A DNA stretch of 64,000 bases from SAR324 cluster bacterium JCVI-SC AAA005. GTDB lineage: Bacteria; SAR324; NAC60-12. Each line of letters opens with the position of its first letter. The stretch's first letter is position 1. A model generated the notes under the pieces. It saw nothing but the letters and a program-made list of their open reading frames with translations. It searched no databases and was not told the origin of the DNA. The DNA lies in assembly GCA_000224765.2 (NCBI GenBank), contig AGAU01000064.1:1-64000 (forward strand), given 5' to 3'. Position numbers and translations under genes: made by a program. Below, in pieces: positions 54,293 through 63,316 of this stretch.

Positions 54293-54514
54293 CTAGAATA
54301 CGTTTCTCACAATTTCGAACAATTCCATAACGACTCTCGAGAAAGAGTACAAAATGATTGCTCCACAGACTGTCAAATCTCCTTCCCCCTTCGTAGGGTG
54401 AAAGAGCATGACCATAGCTGAAGGAATCTCTAAAGCTTCGCTCTCAACTCTTCTTTGTCTGAATAAAATCAAAATGGTGAAGGCACCACCCAGTAGAAAT
54501 AACCAAACTACCAT
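54293..54514 (-). CDS. Possible small membrane protein (73 aa)
   Basis: This short frame encodes two hydrophobic segments (VVWLFLLGGAFTILILF and the later CGAIILYSFSRVVMELF) separated by a charged linker. A G-rich GGGGGG lies about eight bases before the ATG. No family recognised. It could be a genuine small inner-membrane protein or a chance frame. Confidence 0.35.
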   Translation of the reverse strand: MVVWLFLLGGAFTILILFRQRRVESEALEIPSAMVMLFHPTKGEGDLTVCGAIILYSFSRVVMELFEIVRNVF

Positions 54515-54786
54515 AGATTAACCCCCCGCTAAAACCTTTTAAAGACACTCATATCTCTGTATTTCCAAGCAATTCTGAATCCAGAATAAGTCCTTAGTTC
54601 AATTAACATACAGATCTTAAGATTTTGGCAGTGGTGCCAAACAGTTCTAAAATGTAGTAAGGACCATTTGGTAACAATCTGAAACAGGTTGAAATGAGGA
54701 AGAATCACGGCTTTAGTGAGAATGGGGTCCGAAGAGCCTTAGATTTTTTATGGGTTGATGGATGCTTGCTCTTCCCATGCATCTTG

Positions 54787-55068
54787 TCAAAGCTCAAATA
54801 CATAGGCGTCTCCGCCTGAATAAGTCACCTCCGTACCATCGTTTTGAAACAAGTCATAGTACTTGGGGCAATTTCACCAGTTTGCTTTGCTTGAAAACTC
54901 TATGTACTAACAATCAGCTTGATATCTTTTGACTTCTGCCAACAAGGGTGAACAGTTGGTTTGATAATTCTTTAACCACCAACATTAACTGTATGAACCC
55001 TAGCGTTTACTCGGTGTGCTATCCTCGTCAGCATTGTTTGCGGAAGTTTTTACTTCAATAAATGCCAT
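54787..55068 (-). pseudogene. Decayed small gene (93 codons with four in-frame stops)
   Basis: A perfect ribosome site GGAGGAG precedes ATG 55068. The frame starts MAFIEVKTSANNADEDSTPS and the same frame ends with YYDLFQNDGTEVTYSGGDAY before a normal stop, both protein-like. In between are four stops: TAG, TAA, TAG and TGA. The first leaves a 22-residue peptide. I read this as a small gene inactivated by several mutations. Family unknown. Confidence 0.5.
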
Positions 55069-55199
55069 GACTCCTCCAAAAAAAGTATTGTTTTGGACTG
55101 AAGATCTGAAAATAGTGTGTATTCAGATGATCAACTTGCAGTAGATCAAAGTCAGCAATTCAATTGAAAGTCAAGTTAAGCAAAAAAATTTACACTCAA

Positions 55200-55289
55200 C
55201 TAAATCACCCCATATGAGTTGACCAGCCAAGTGAAAACAACGATATAAAGAATGAGGACCAAAAATAACGAATAGGACGTGGGATTCAT
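55200..55289 (-). CDS. Possible 29-residue single-span membrane peptide
   Basis: ATG at 55289 has AGGAG eight bases upstream. The frame encodes MNPTSYSLFLVLILYIVVFT, then WLVNSYGVI and a TAG stop: one transmembrane helix with short polar ends. This is what small membrane proteins look like, and the ribosome site is better than at many real genes here. Too short for family recognition. Confidence 0.45.
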   Translation of the reverse strand: MNPTSYSLFLVLILYIVVFTWLVNSYGVI

Positions 55290-55635
55290 TTGCTTTACTC
55301 CTGATGAACGAATTTTGGAAAGGTGCCAATAAAGCTACAAAGCAGATTTTGGAGCCCACGTTATCTGGAATGCCATGGGCATAAAGGTAACAAGAAAAAA
55401 AATATCAATTACAAGTCAGCTAATGGCAAGGTGGGTTAGACAATTAGCTACAGGAAAATCGGTCCATTACGTAATGAGAAGAAAGTTCACGAAGAGTTAG
55501 GAACTAATACTATCAATTTTACCGAAAAAGAGCCTTTTAAAAAAAGTAGACTTAAAACGAATTAAGCAAATATTTTTTTGAGAATAAATTAAATTGATTA
55601 GCAATGAAATCAATTTTTTAGTGAAGGGAATGTAA

Positions 55636-57225
55636 TTAAATCTTAGAATCATTTGTATCGAGCATTTCCTCAAACTTCCGAGCCCGGACCTTCTTCACAA
55701 TAAAATCAATATTCTTGATGGTCTTCCGAAGTTCCTCGTCTTTTTCAAGGCTTCCTTTTGCCTGAGTCATGCTTTGGATAATCACTCCTATGACTAGATT
55801 CAAAATTACCAGACCGCTGACGATGATGAAGCTGATAAAATAGAATACAGCGGTCAATGGCATTTTTACAGGATTTGTACACAAACTTGGATTGTCCCCA
55901 TAGCCATATTCGGCACAACTGTACATCTGAATGTACATTAGATCAGTCCAATCCTCAAATGTGGCAGCTCGGAATAAGGACACCATACTGATTGGGAGAT
56001 TTCCAAAATGGATTGGGTCATTTTCTGAAAAAATTGTGGTGCCAATCACCCCGTAAATATAAATCAAAAGTAACAGGAGAATTCCTACAAAGCCAATGGG
56101 TTTGGTACTCTGAAGCAGTGAAATGACGATGATTCTTAATTGGGGAACTTGGCGGAAAATTCTTGTAAATCTGAGGAGTCTGATAACCCTGAGGATAAAT
56201 GGATAAGATCCAAAAGGAAGAAATGACCCAACCACAAGAAGGCTATCAAAAACATTCCATCCATCAGAAAAGAAAGCCAAGGGCTTATTCCATTTTGGTA
56301 GAAAGCGAATAAGAATTTCGACAAGAAAAATATACTTGATGACCGTGTTGATTGAATAGAACAAGATGGAATAGTCTTTTACCAAAGTTTCACTGGTTTC
56401 TAAACCTACAACCACACCTGTCAAAATAATTAAAAGGTTGATGGAGTTTTGAAACCATGGGCTTTGCTCAATATTGCTCAGCCAACAAAGGGGGCTAGGT
56501 GCTGGTTGATTATACTCTATACCCGGCTCGACACCTAGATTCTCAAGCAACAACTTGTAAACGATTTTCTCCTCATCTGTGAATTCATCATCTGAGAAGA
56601 TGATTTCTTCGACCATTGTTCGAATACTGATTTTTTGATGATCATCAATCTTGTTGAGTTTTCTGAGATCACCACCAACTTTCTGAATTTGGCTCTCCAG
56701 ATCAAGGTCTTTGAGGTTCTGGTAAGCCTCATTATAATAAACTCGAATATCTGGACCCATGTACTTGATCCAGATCTCGGCAAATTCGTCGATGCTGGCG
56801 AAATCCGAGCAAGAAACATAATTTAGAACATTGAGGTACTCAAATAATTCGACACTTGGTTCAATTTCATAGGTATTAATTTGGAGCAGACTTTTGGCGA
56901 GATCATAGAATTTCCTCTCGGAGGAGAGGACTTCATCATCCGCAAAAATGATCTCCTCAAACATGAGAAGAATTTCTTTTTTTGCGGAATCTTCCTCCCC
57001 CTTCAAGCTAACTAAGCTTTCGCGAGTCAATTTGACTTTTTGACCATCGGTAAGATTGATAAGTTGTTGATTTGCCTGCTTTGAATACTCTTCGTAGCGT
57101 TCGCCAAGGTGCTTGGAGACAATCTTGTCAATTCTTTTTTCCGACTCATGATCTGACAATGAGATGACGTTCAACATCTTTAGACAGATAACTAGGTTCA
57201 GAGGATTTCGCAATCGATCAATCAT
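55636..57225 (-). CDS. Voltage-gated cation channel with N-terminal tandem TerB-like domains
   Basis: This is a 529-residue inner-membrane channel. The C-terminal half is a six-helix voltage-gated unit: S4 at about 341-364 has Arg at 346, 349, 352, 355 and 358 (every third residue), the pore filter is TFEDWTD at 422-428, and S6 runs about 457-487. This is the Nav/Cav-type single-domain bacterial layout (NaChBac family filter: TLESWAS). The N-terminal 240 residues are unusual: two repeats sharing EEIIFxDDExxxxE (90-104 and 206-220) that resemble TerB-like helical domains. They may be a cytoplasmic sensor. The start at 57225 lacks a ribosome site. Confidence 0.85.
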   Translation of the reverse strand: MIDRLRNPLNLVICLKMLNVISLSDHESEKRIDKIVSKHLGERYEEYSKQANQQLINLTDGQKVKLTRESLVSLKGEEDSAKKEILLMFEEIIFADDEVLSSERKFYDLAKSLLQINTYEIEPSVELFEYLNVLNYVSCSDFASIDEFAEIWIKYMGPDIRVYYNEAYQNLKDLDLESQIQKVGGDLRKLNKIDDHQKISIRTMVEEIIFSDDEFTDEEKIVYKLLLENLGVEPGIEYNQPAPSPLCWLSNIEQSPWFQNSINLLIILTGVVVGLETSETLVKDYSILFYSINTVIKYIFLVEILIRFLPKWNKPLAFFSDGWNVFDSLLVVGSFLPFGSYPFILRVIRLLRFTRIFRQVPQLRIIVISLLQSTKPIGFVGILLLLLIYIYGVIGTTIFSENDPIHFGNLPISMVSLFRAATFEDWTDLMYIQMYSCAEYGYGDNPSLCTNPVKMPLTAVFYFISFIIVSGLVILNLVIGVIIQSMTQAKGSLEKDEELRKTIKNIDFIVKKVRARKFEEMLDTNDSKI

Positions 57226-57493
57226 TAGGATGCAATTAAAAATATTTTTTTAAAATCAATTGTGATTGAAGAACATTATCTTTGAAATTTCATCTGATCA
57301 TGAATAATTAATCTCCATCTTAAAAAATTTTCTCAATTCCCAACAGGTAGAATCCCTCAAAGATACTGAGGACTTCTTTATAGGTTGTCAGTATTCGTGA
57401 AATTTGAAAGCGGTTGGTCTATTTAGCGGGGATAACGAGTTTAAAGTTTCTTCAAATAGATGTTACAAGTATGATTCTTTCATTCCAATATTT

Positions 57494-58405
57494 TTAGTAA
57501 TTCTTTATGATCTCTTCATAATGATCGTTTTGTCTTAGGTTGCGGATCTTTTCAATATGTTCTGGCCCTATTTCACAGCATCCTCCAAGTATTTTTGCTC
57601 CCTTTGAAAGCCACTCCTGCGCAAATTCAGCATAAGTATGAGGGTTTATCTCCTGTCTAGACTTCAGTACGTCTACAGTGGCGTGACCTTGATAAGGTTC
57701 TACTGTTAAAAAACCGTTTGCATACGCTCCCATAGTTTTTACATGGGGAGCTAGTTCACTCAGGGCCTGCGTGGTTGTTTCAGGTGTAGAACAGTTGACC
57801 AACAAAGCACTTGCCCCCTCTGCAAGGACTGCCTGCGCGGCTTTAACAATGAGTTCACCAGACCGTAAAAATGAACCATCTTTTTCATTGACGGTAAAGG
57901 CAGTCCAGACGGGCAAGCCTGATTTCATAGCAACAGATGTACTAATACAGGCCTCTTCGATAGAAGCCATTGTCTCACACAAAAACAGGTCAACGTGTTT
58001 ATACTGTTGCTCTAAGATCTGCTGATATTCTTGTTGAGATAATTGAGAACCTAAACGTTCGGATGGTCGGTAACTGCCTGGAAGAGGGGGAAGGCTACCT
58101 GCGATTAACGTGGACAACCCCATATCATCACAAGCTTGTTTTGCTGCGTTAATGGCAGCCTTTTGCAGGGCTTCAAACTCATCTTGTCTGTTGTATTTAG
58201 CAAGTCGAGTTGGTGTGGCGGCGTAGGAACTGAGTGTAATTACGTCAGCACCGGCTTGGATGAAATCTTGGTGAACTTCTGCCACCAAGTCAGGATGGTC
58301 TCGCAATACATCGGCAGACCAAAGTGGTGTTAGTTTATGTTTAGCCCTTTTTACTAACTCCTGGCCCATGCCACCATCAAGAATTATAAACGAATTATTA
58401 AGCAT
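57494..58405 (-). CDS. Homocysteine S-methyltransferase family protein
   Basis: This is a 303-residue zinc methyltransferase (MmuM/BHMT-like). The start ILDGGMGQEL is the family opener, and the three zinc cysteines are in VNCSTPE and GGCCEIGPEH. Such enzymes transfer a methyl group from S-methylmethionine, betaine or a related donor to homocysteine. The donor is not determined here. It stands alone, 36 bases from the pentapeptide-repeat gene's stop but on the same strand downstream of it. Confidence 0.9.
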   Translation of the reverse strand: MLNNSFIILDGGMGQELVKRAKHKLTPLWSADVLRDHPDLVAEVHQDFIQAGADVITLSSYAATPTRLAKYNRQDEFEALQKAAINAAKQACDDMGLSTLIAGSLPPLPGSYRPSERLGSQLSQQEYQQILEQQYKHVDLFLCETMASIEEACISTSVAMKSGLPVWTAFTVNEKDGSFLRSGELIVKAAQAVLAEGASALLVNCSTPETTTQALSELAPHVKTMGAYANGFLTVEPYQGHATVDVLKSRQEINPHTYAEFAQEWLSKGAKILGGCCEIGPEHIEKIRNLRQNDHYEEIIKNY

Positions 58406-58441
58406 ATTTGTAAATCAGATTGCAACATAAAATCTACTGAC

Positions 58442-59125
58442 CTATTTGTCTGTACATTCTGGGTTAATGATTCCCAGGGTCGTCTTGACCCTGCAAAGTT
58501 GTTTACGGGAAAGATTTGCGTTTCTTAAAGTTGCTCGTGTTAGGTCTGTATCAATCAACTTAGCTCCACTTAAGTTAGCATTACTTAGGTCAGCTTCCGT
58601 GAAGTTAGAAAGAACCAGATTGGTCATGCTCAAGTTTGCATTTTTTAGAATCGCTCCCCGGGCGTTGGCCCTTTCCAACTTGGCCCCAATTAATTCTACT
58701 CCGAGTAGATTGGTACCTGTTAGATTTGCCGAACTCAGAACTGCACCGGTTAAATTTGCATTGCTTAATTTGGCCCCGCTTAAATCAGCACCTGTCAAAT
58801 TGGCTTTTCTAAGATTTGCACCCACTAGATTTGCATTGCTCAAGTTTGCCCCGCTTAGGTCAACTCTACGTAAGTCAGCACCCACTAATGAGGCCTCCTT
58901 TAAAGTTGCTTGACGCAAACTGGATTTATTTAAATTTACTTTCCGTAAAGTTGCTCCACTGAGATTAGCCATATCAAGGTCGATACCATTTAGTTCAGCC
59001 TGACTGAGATCACATTTTTCACAATTGTTGAGCATCAAAAGCCACTCTAAATCCTTTTGTTCGAGAGCAAAAACCTGAAAACCCATAAGAGAAGCGACTA
59101 CGGGAAGAATAATATGTCGTTTCAT
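58442..59125 (-). CDS. Secreted pentapeptide-repeat protein
   Basis: This is a 227-residue protein with a signal peptide (1-20, cut near VFA) followed by about 30 tandem A(D/N)LXX repeats, for example LSGANLSNANLVGANLRKAN, forming a right-handed beta-helix. A CxxC pair (NNCEKCDLS) precedes the repeats and a short Cys-containing tail follows. Secreted pentapeptide proteins have no single function; this one may act as a structural or interaction scaffold in the periplasm. The repeats look intact. Confidence 0.85.
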   Translation of the reverse strand: MKRHIILPVVASLMGFQVFALEQKDLEWLLMLNNCEKCDLSQAELNGIDLDMANLSGATLRKVNLNKSSLRQATLKEASLVGADLRRVDLSGANLSNANLVGANLRKANLTGADLSGAKLSNANLTGAVLSSANLTGTNLLGVELIGAKLERANARGAILKNANLSMTNLVLSNFTEADLSNANLSGAKLIDTDLTRATLRNANLSRKQLCRVKTTLGIINPECTDK

Positions 59126-59388
59126 GAGTACTTTAAGAGTTGTGGTTTAAAAGTGTATGTCAGGAAATGCAATAAGCTAAATCTGACCTGTATCGAACCA
59201 GAAAACAAACGAACATTCTGACTCCTGCTCTTCGGCATTAGGAGAAATCATGTGATTAACAATTGTATTGAGGTGCACGCCACGCACTTCGGAGGCCAAA
59301 CTAGTTGATGAAAGTCAGTTTAGTAAAAGTTGAAAAATCAAATTTAGGTTTTTTTGCAGTCTGTATAGCAATTGGACTTACAATAATT

Positions 59389-60975
59389 CTATAATTTTTT
59401 TGCCTGCTCCCGTAGTTCTATTTTACGGATTTTGCCTGTAGCCGTCTCCAGTAGGTCACAAAAAATGTAAAACTTTGGGACTTTAAAACCAGCCAGAACT
59501 GTTCGACAGTGGAGACGAAGTTCTTTCGCAGTTGAGGTCATTCCTTGTTTAAACTCAATAAATGCATAAGGCACTTCTCCCCAAAATTCATCAGGTCGGG
59601 CGACTACTGCGGCAATACTCACATCTGGGTGATTGTGAAGCACGGCTTCGACTTTTAAGCTGGAAATATTTTCACCTCCAGAAATGATAATATCTTTTGA
59701 GCGGTCGGGTATTTCAAAATCCCCATTTGGATGGACCACAGCAATATTACCAGTATGAAAACCACCACCCCGAAATGCCGTTTCAGTCGCTTCTGGGTTG
59801 TGATAATATCGAGCGAAGAGTGTGTTACCTGATAAAAGAATCTCACCGTTCGTGATCCCATCCCAAGGCACTTCTTTCCCTTTTTCATCAAGCACTTTGA
59901 TACGATTCGCCGTGGAGTGCCTCACCCCCTGCCGAGCAAGCAATTTAGCTTTCTCTTCAGTGTTTAGCTTTTCCTCCAGTTCATTTAACAGTCGTAACGA
60001 AGTTGGACCAAAGCTTTCTGTGAGGCCGTAGAGGTGGATAAAGTCAAAGCCAAACCTCTCCATGTTTTCAATCAAACGATTAGTTGGTGATGCCCCCCAG
60101 TTGCTAAAGTGATACGCCGAGCAGGTTGAAAATTCTCGATGGCAGCATGACCAAGCAACATGTAGACTACCACAGGAGCACATGAGAAATGGGTGATTTC
60201 CAGTTCTTGTCATGCTTTTACAATTAAAGCTGGATCAACAAGACTCAGACAAACATGAGTACCCCCTGCCGCAGTGATTGCCCAAGTATGGCACCACTCA
60301 TTGCAGTGAAACATTGGTAGAGTCCAAAGATATTTCGTCAATCGTCCAAAACCTAGTCCCAAAACATTTCCAAGCGTATTGAGGTAAGCTTCACGATGAT
60401 GAAGAACCACTCCCTTGAGAGTGTCAGTTGTTCCAGATGTATAATTCAAAGCGATTGGAGCCCATTCATCTCTTGTTTCTAAACAGAGATCTCCAAGACT
60501 GATTTATCTGACAATTAGAATATTCAAATTATCAGATTCATTTTCTGAAAATACCTCAACTGGAATGCCGACACTCTTTGCAGCTTGCTTTGCAGTTGCC
60601 GCAGATGTGGGATCACATAGGAGGAGTTTGCTCTCCGTATGTTTCAGAATCCAACCCACTTTTGATGAATCCAAGCGGGTATTGATTGAGTTTAGTATAG
60701 CTCCAATTGAGGGGACTGCATAATGGGCCGCAAGCATCTCTGGGCGATTAACTACCATGACGGAAACCACGTCATCAGATTCGATATGCATTTCACCGGG
60801 ATAATTTTGAAGTCGACCGACAATGCTACCGAATTGGCAATAATTCCAGAATTGCTCTCACCAAATCACAGCTTGTGAATCCGGCTGATCCCTTATTGCT
60901 CAATTTAAAAAAATCCAATGGTGTAAGTGGTTGAAAGTTGTCTGGTCTTGCGGAAAGATAGGTTTCATTTCGCAT
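59389..60975 (-). pseudogene. Acyl-CoA synthetase (AMP-forming), multiply broken
   Basis: The full outline of a medium or long-chain acyl-CoA synthetase is readable across several frames: DNFQPLTPLDFF near the start, NRPEMLAAHYAVPSIGAIL, NYTSGTTDTLKGVV (normal P-loop TSGTTGTPKG, here G to D and P to L), LYGLTESFGP, and ISGGENISSLKVEA near the C-terminus. It is interrupted by an N-terminal frameshift near 60905, TGA at 60859-60861, TAA at 60504-60506, TGA at 60210-60212 and a frameshift at a C6 run (60093-60098). Five lesions make this a pseudogene. The last 240 codons are intact. Confidence 0.85.
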
Positions 60976-61058
60976 TTTCAGATCTCAAACGGATTGATTC
61001 TCAAAATATTTATCCTGAGTAGCAATTTTTCTCGTTCCACAGCATGCTACAGAAATTT

Positions 61059-61409
61059 TTAATAAATTTGGAAAAACAATAGGTTATGCTCTTCTCGGAA
61101 GCTCAGTCGCTTTGTTACAGTATGTGGACAGCTATATCTTTTCAGTAATTCTGATTCGAGCGCAATCTCCCTCATTTCATTAAGTTTGGAGGTAATATTG
61201 TCCTCCAACAAATACAAAAACCCTTTTTGGAGAAGATATTTTTCGTCAAAAGTATCGTCTTCTATTTCGTAATTCCATTCTTCCAAAAGTGAAATTTGCT
61301 GATTACGATCTTCTAAGCAATCAAGTATATTTTCAAAAATTTCATTCATTTCATCTAACTCAAAAGTTGAGTATTTTTTCTGATTTGGAAGACAATTGAG
61401 TTCTTGCAT
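61059..61409 (-). CDS. Acidic hypothetical protein (116 aa)
   Basis: The frame encodes a very acidic, helix-rich soluble protein (ELDEMNEIFENILDCLEDRN, later EDDTFDEKYLLQKGFLYLLE). ATG 61409 is the likely start; a TTG at 61424 is in frame. There is no clear ribosome site, and no family is recognised. Its length and amino-acid composition make it more convincing than a chance frame, but certainty is low. Confidence 0.4.
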   Translation of the reverse strand: MQELNCLPNQKKYSTFELDEMNEIFENILDCLEDRNQQISLLEEWNYEIEDDTFDEKYLLQKGFLYLLEDNITSKLNEMREIALESELLKRYSCPHTVTKRLSFREEHNLLFFQIY

Positions 61410-61761
61410 GGCAAACGCAATCAAGATTAATAATGCTTCTTTCAGATTTTGCCTTCCAGTTATTTTTCAGAGCAAAAAATCGGATCAAATGATTTGAAGA
61501 AAATGAGCAGTCTTTAATTTATTAAATAAATTATTATGCTGTATAAAATAATGTATTGTTTACCTTGTCTACAGCATTATTTTTAGAGATATGGTGAGAC
61601 CTTGAAAATGTTTTATGTGATGAATCGTTTGACTGATGAAAATCCTAATTCTTCTATATGGAAATGTCTTCAGGGATCTGTAAGTTTACTTGGATATATT
61701 ATTATAAGCTTTAGGTGCTGATAATAATTTTTTTTAAAAATTAATTGCTTATTAAGGGCAA
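61410..61761. other. AT-rich intergenic region upstream of peroxiredoxin
   Basis: This roughly 350-base region is strongly AT-rich. It contains a 19-base palindrome TAATTTATT-A-AATAAATTA at 61515-61533, possibly an operator or just AT-rich symmetry. It probably holds the peroxiredoxin promoter. No gene is visible. Confidence 0.35.
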
Positions 61762-62268
61762 ATGGCAATGGTAAAGATAGGGCAATTTATACCAGATGTT
61801 GAAGTCTTATGGGTTACAGAATCAAAAGTAGATACAATAAATCTCAGTCAAAAACTCGCAGGTCGAAAAGTGGCCATCTTTGGGATGCCAGGTGCTTTCA
61901 CTGATACCTGCTCAGAGTTACATCTCCCAAATATCTTAGTAAATAAAAATGATTTGTTGACAATGGGGGTTGAGGAAATTTGTATTCTGACAGTTAATGA
62001 TGCATTTGTTCTGGGGGCTTGGGGTAGATCAAAAGGAATTTTTAAAGAAGAAGTGGCAATAATTGGAGATTCAGCATCTGAATTTACCAAAAGTATGTGC
62101 TTGAATTTCACTGTACCAGCAATTGGTTTTTATGAACGATCCATGCGCTATGCAATGCTAACTGAAGATGGAATTGTAAAACATTTTTTGATAGAAAAGA
62201 CACAATCTAAGATTACTACCTCTGGTGCTGATGCTCTTATTGAAGCAATCTCTAAGTCCTCAACCTGA
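61762..62268 (+). CDS. Peroxiredoxin (Prx5/AhpE-like, glutathione/thioredoxin type)
   Basis: This is a thiol peroxidase of 168 residues that reduces hydroperoxides. The motif PGAFTDTCS has the peroxidatic Cys50 in PxxxTxxC, followed by HLPNIL, the standard Prx5 block with one change (Pro to Asp before TC). A second Cys at 112 may be the resolving residue. The start has only AAGGGC. It stands alone, consistent with an independent stress gene. Confidence 0.87.
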   Translation: MAMVKIGQFIPDVEVLWVTESKVDTINLSQKLAGRKVAIFGMPGAFTDTCSELHLPNILVNKNDLLTMGVEEICILTVNDAFVLGAWGRSKGIFKEEVAIIGDSASEFTKSMCLNFTVPAIGFYERSMRYAMLTEDGIVKHFLIEKTQSKITTSGADALIEAISKSST

Positions 62269-63316
62269 ATATTCAGGTATATACAATTCACAATAATTCT
62301 GGAACGTGTTTCTGATTTCAACAAAATCGAGCTGATTCCTTTGCTTTTCATCAGGTTTGGCTGATTCTATAAGAATTGTTTTTTTTACAAAATTGTTTGA
62401 GTTACTAGTCGTGGTTAAGGAAATCCATGATATTGCTAAGATTGAAACATGCAGTGGTTCATAGGTTTATCAGGACCTCCAGGTCCCACCTAGATCAAAA
62501 AAAGCGATCGATGCTTCTGTTGTTTCACCTTTAAGCCCAGGTGTTGGAAATTTGGTAGGTAAATTGGCCACAACTGGGCTTGCTTACTTTCAAGCGGTGG
62601 ACACAAAAAAACAAATGCCTGAAGCAGAACTCATGATTGATTGTCTAGTGGATCCGCAGCTTATGTTGCAATGGGAATAGTCCCTATGGCACTTAGTAAG
62701 CAACAGGCTGTATCTATTATCAGGCCAGCAAAATATTGTGGTGTTGGGGGGTCAATCCAACAATTGGGACTCTCGATATCCAGAGATTAAAGCTTTAGCC
62801 AGGAGTTTTGATATATGAGTTTTGCTAGGTTGGTGAAGGGTCCTGCTCTTTTAATTGAAAGCCTTACAGGTAACTAGTGAATGGTTGAGTGTAGAGAAGA
62901 TAATCGATCATGAAAAATTGATCTTTTTCATACTTCGTATTGGGACACTGCCAGTGATGATTTATCTAAGGAACAAGACAGCTAGTTTATAATCTTAAAT
63001 CGATGGATGATATATTTTTAGATTAGTTTTAGCCAAATGAATTCAGTGGTTCAGTGAAACTCCACAAGAGAGTATTTGCGAGAGAAGCATTTGATGCCAT
63101 TTATTTCGAATGGAATGCTTACCGGTCTTTGGTCGGTTCTGACTGGGCATTGTCTTAGGGGTAGGAGAAATCAAACAGAGTGTGGCTGAAGTGAACCAAA
63201 ATGTTGATGTTTGAATGATGATTAGAAGATTCCTACCAGTATTTTGGAGGTAATAATTTACAGTTTCGGGACGTTCATTTTTAAGCAAAAGATAGTGACA
63301 GCTTGTATAAAATTGA
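62269..63316. other. Long region without an intact gene, possible remnant
   Basis: No intact gene is visible over about 1 kb. Around 62500-62760 on the plus strand, coding-like text appears in two adjoining frames (SVVSPLSPGVGNLVGKLATT, then AAYVAMGIVPMALSKQQAVS), suggesting a decayed gene I cannot identify. A minus-strand 169-residue frame at 63043-63552 overlaps the GspG-like gene and looks like a shadow. Confidence 0.35.

Larger units (their letters stand above)
54170..55635. other. Gene-poor stretch with small or decayed minus-strand genes
   Basis: About 1.45 kb between the ThDP enzyme and the channel gene holds no large intact gene. I list three candidates inside it: a 73-residue membrane ORF (54293-54514), a decayed 93-codon gene (54787-55068) and a 29-residue membrane peptide ORF (55200-55289). 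The rest, including 55290-55635, is AT-rich and shows nothing I can name. Confidence 0.5.

Noticed and set aside
55171..55359. 62-residue minus-strand frame overlapping the small membrane ORF
   Set aside because: It has no ribosome site and conflicts with the better-supported 55200-55289 frame.
23345..60861. Stop-codon reassignment or programmed read-through
   Set aside because: All three stop codons appear as lesions, while all intact genes end normally with them. Pseudogenes or errors are simpler.
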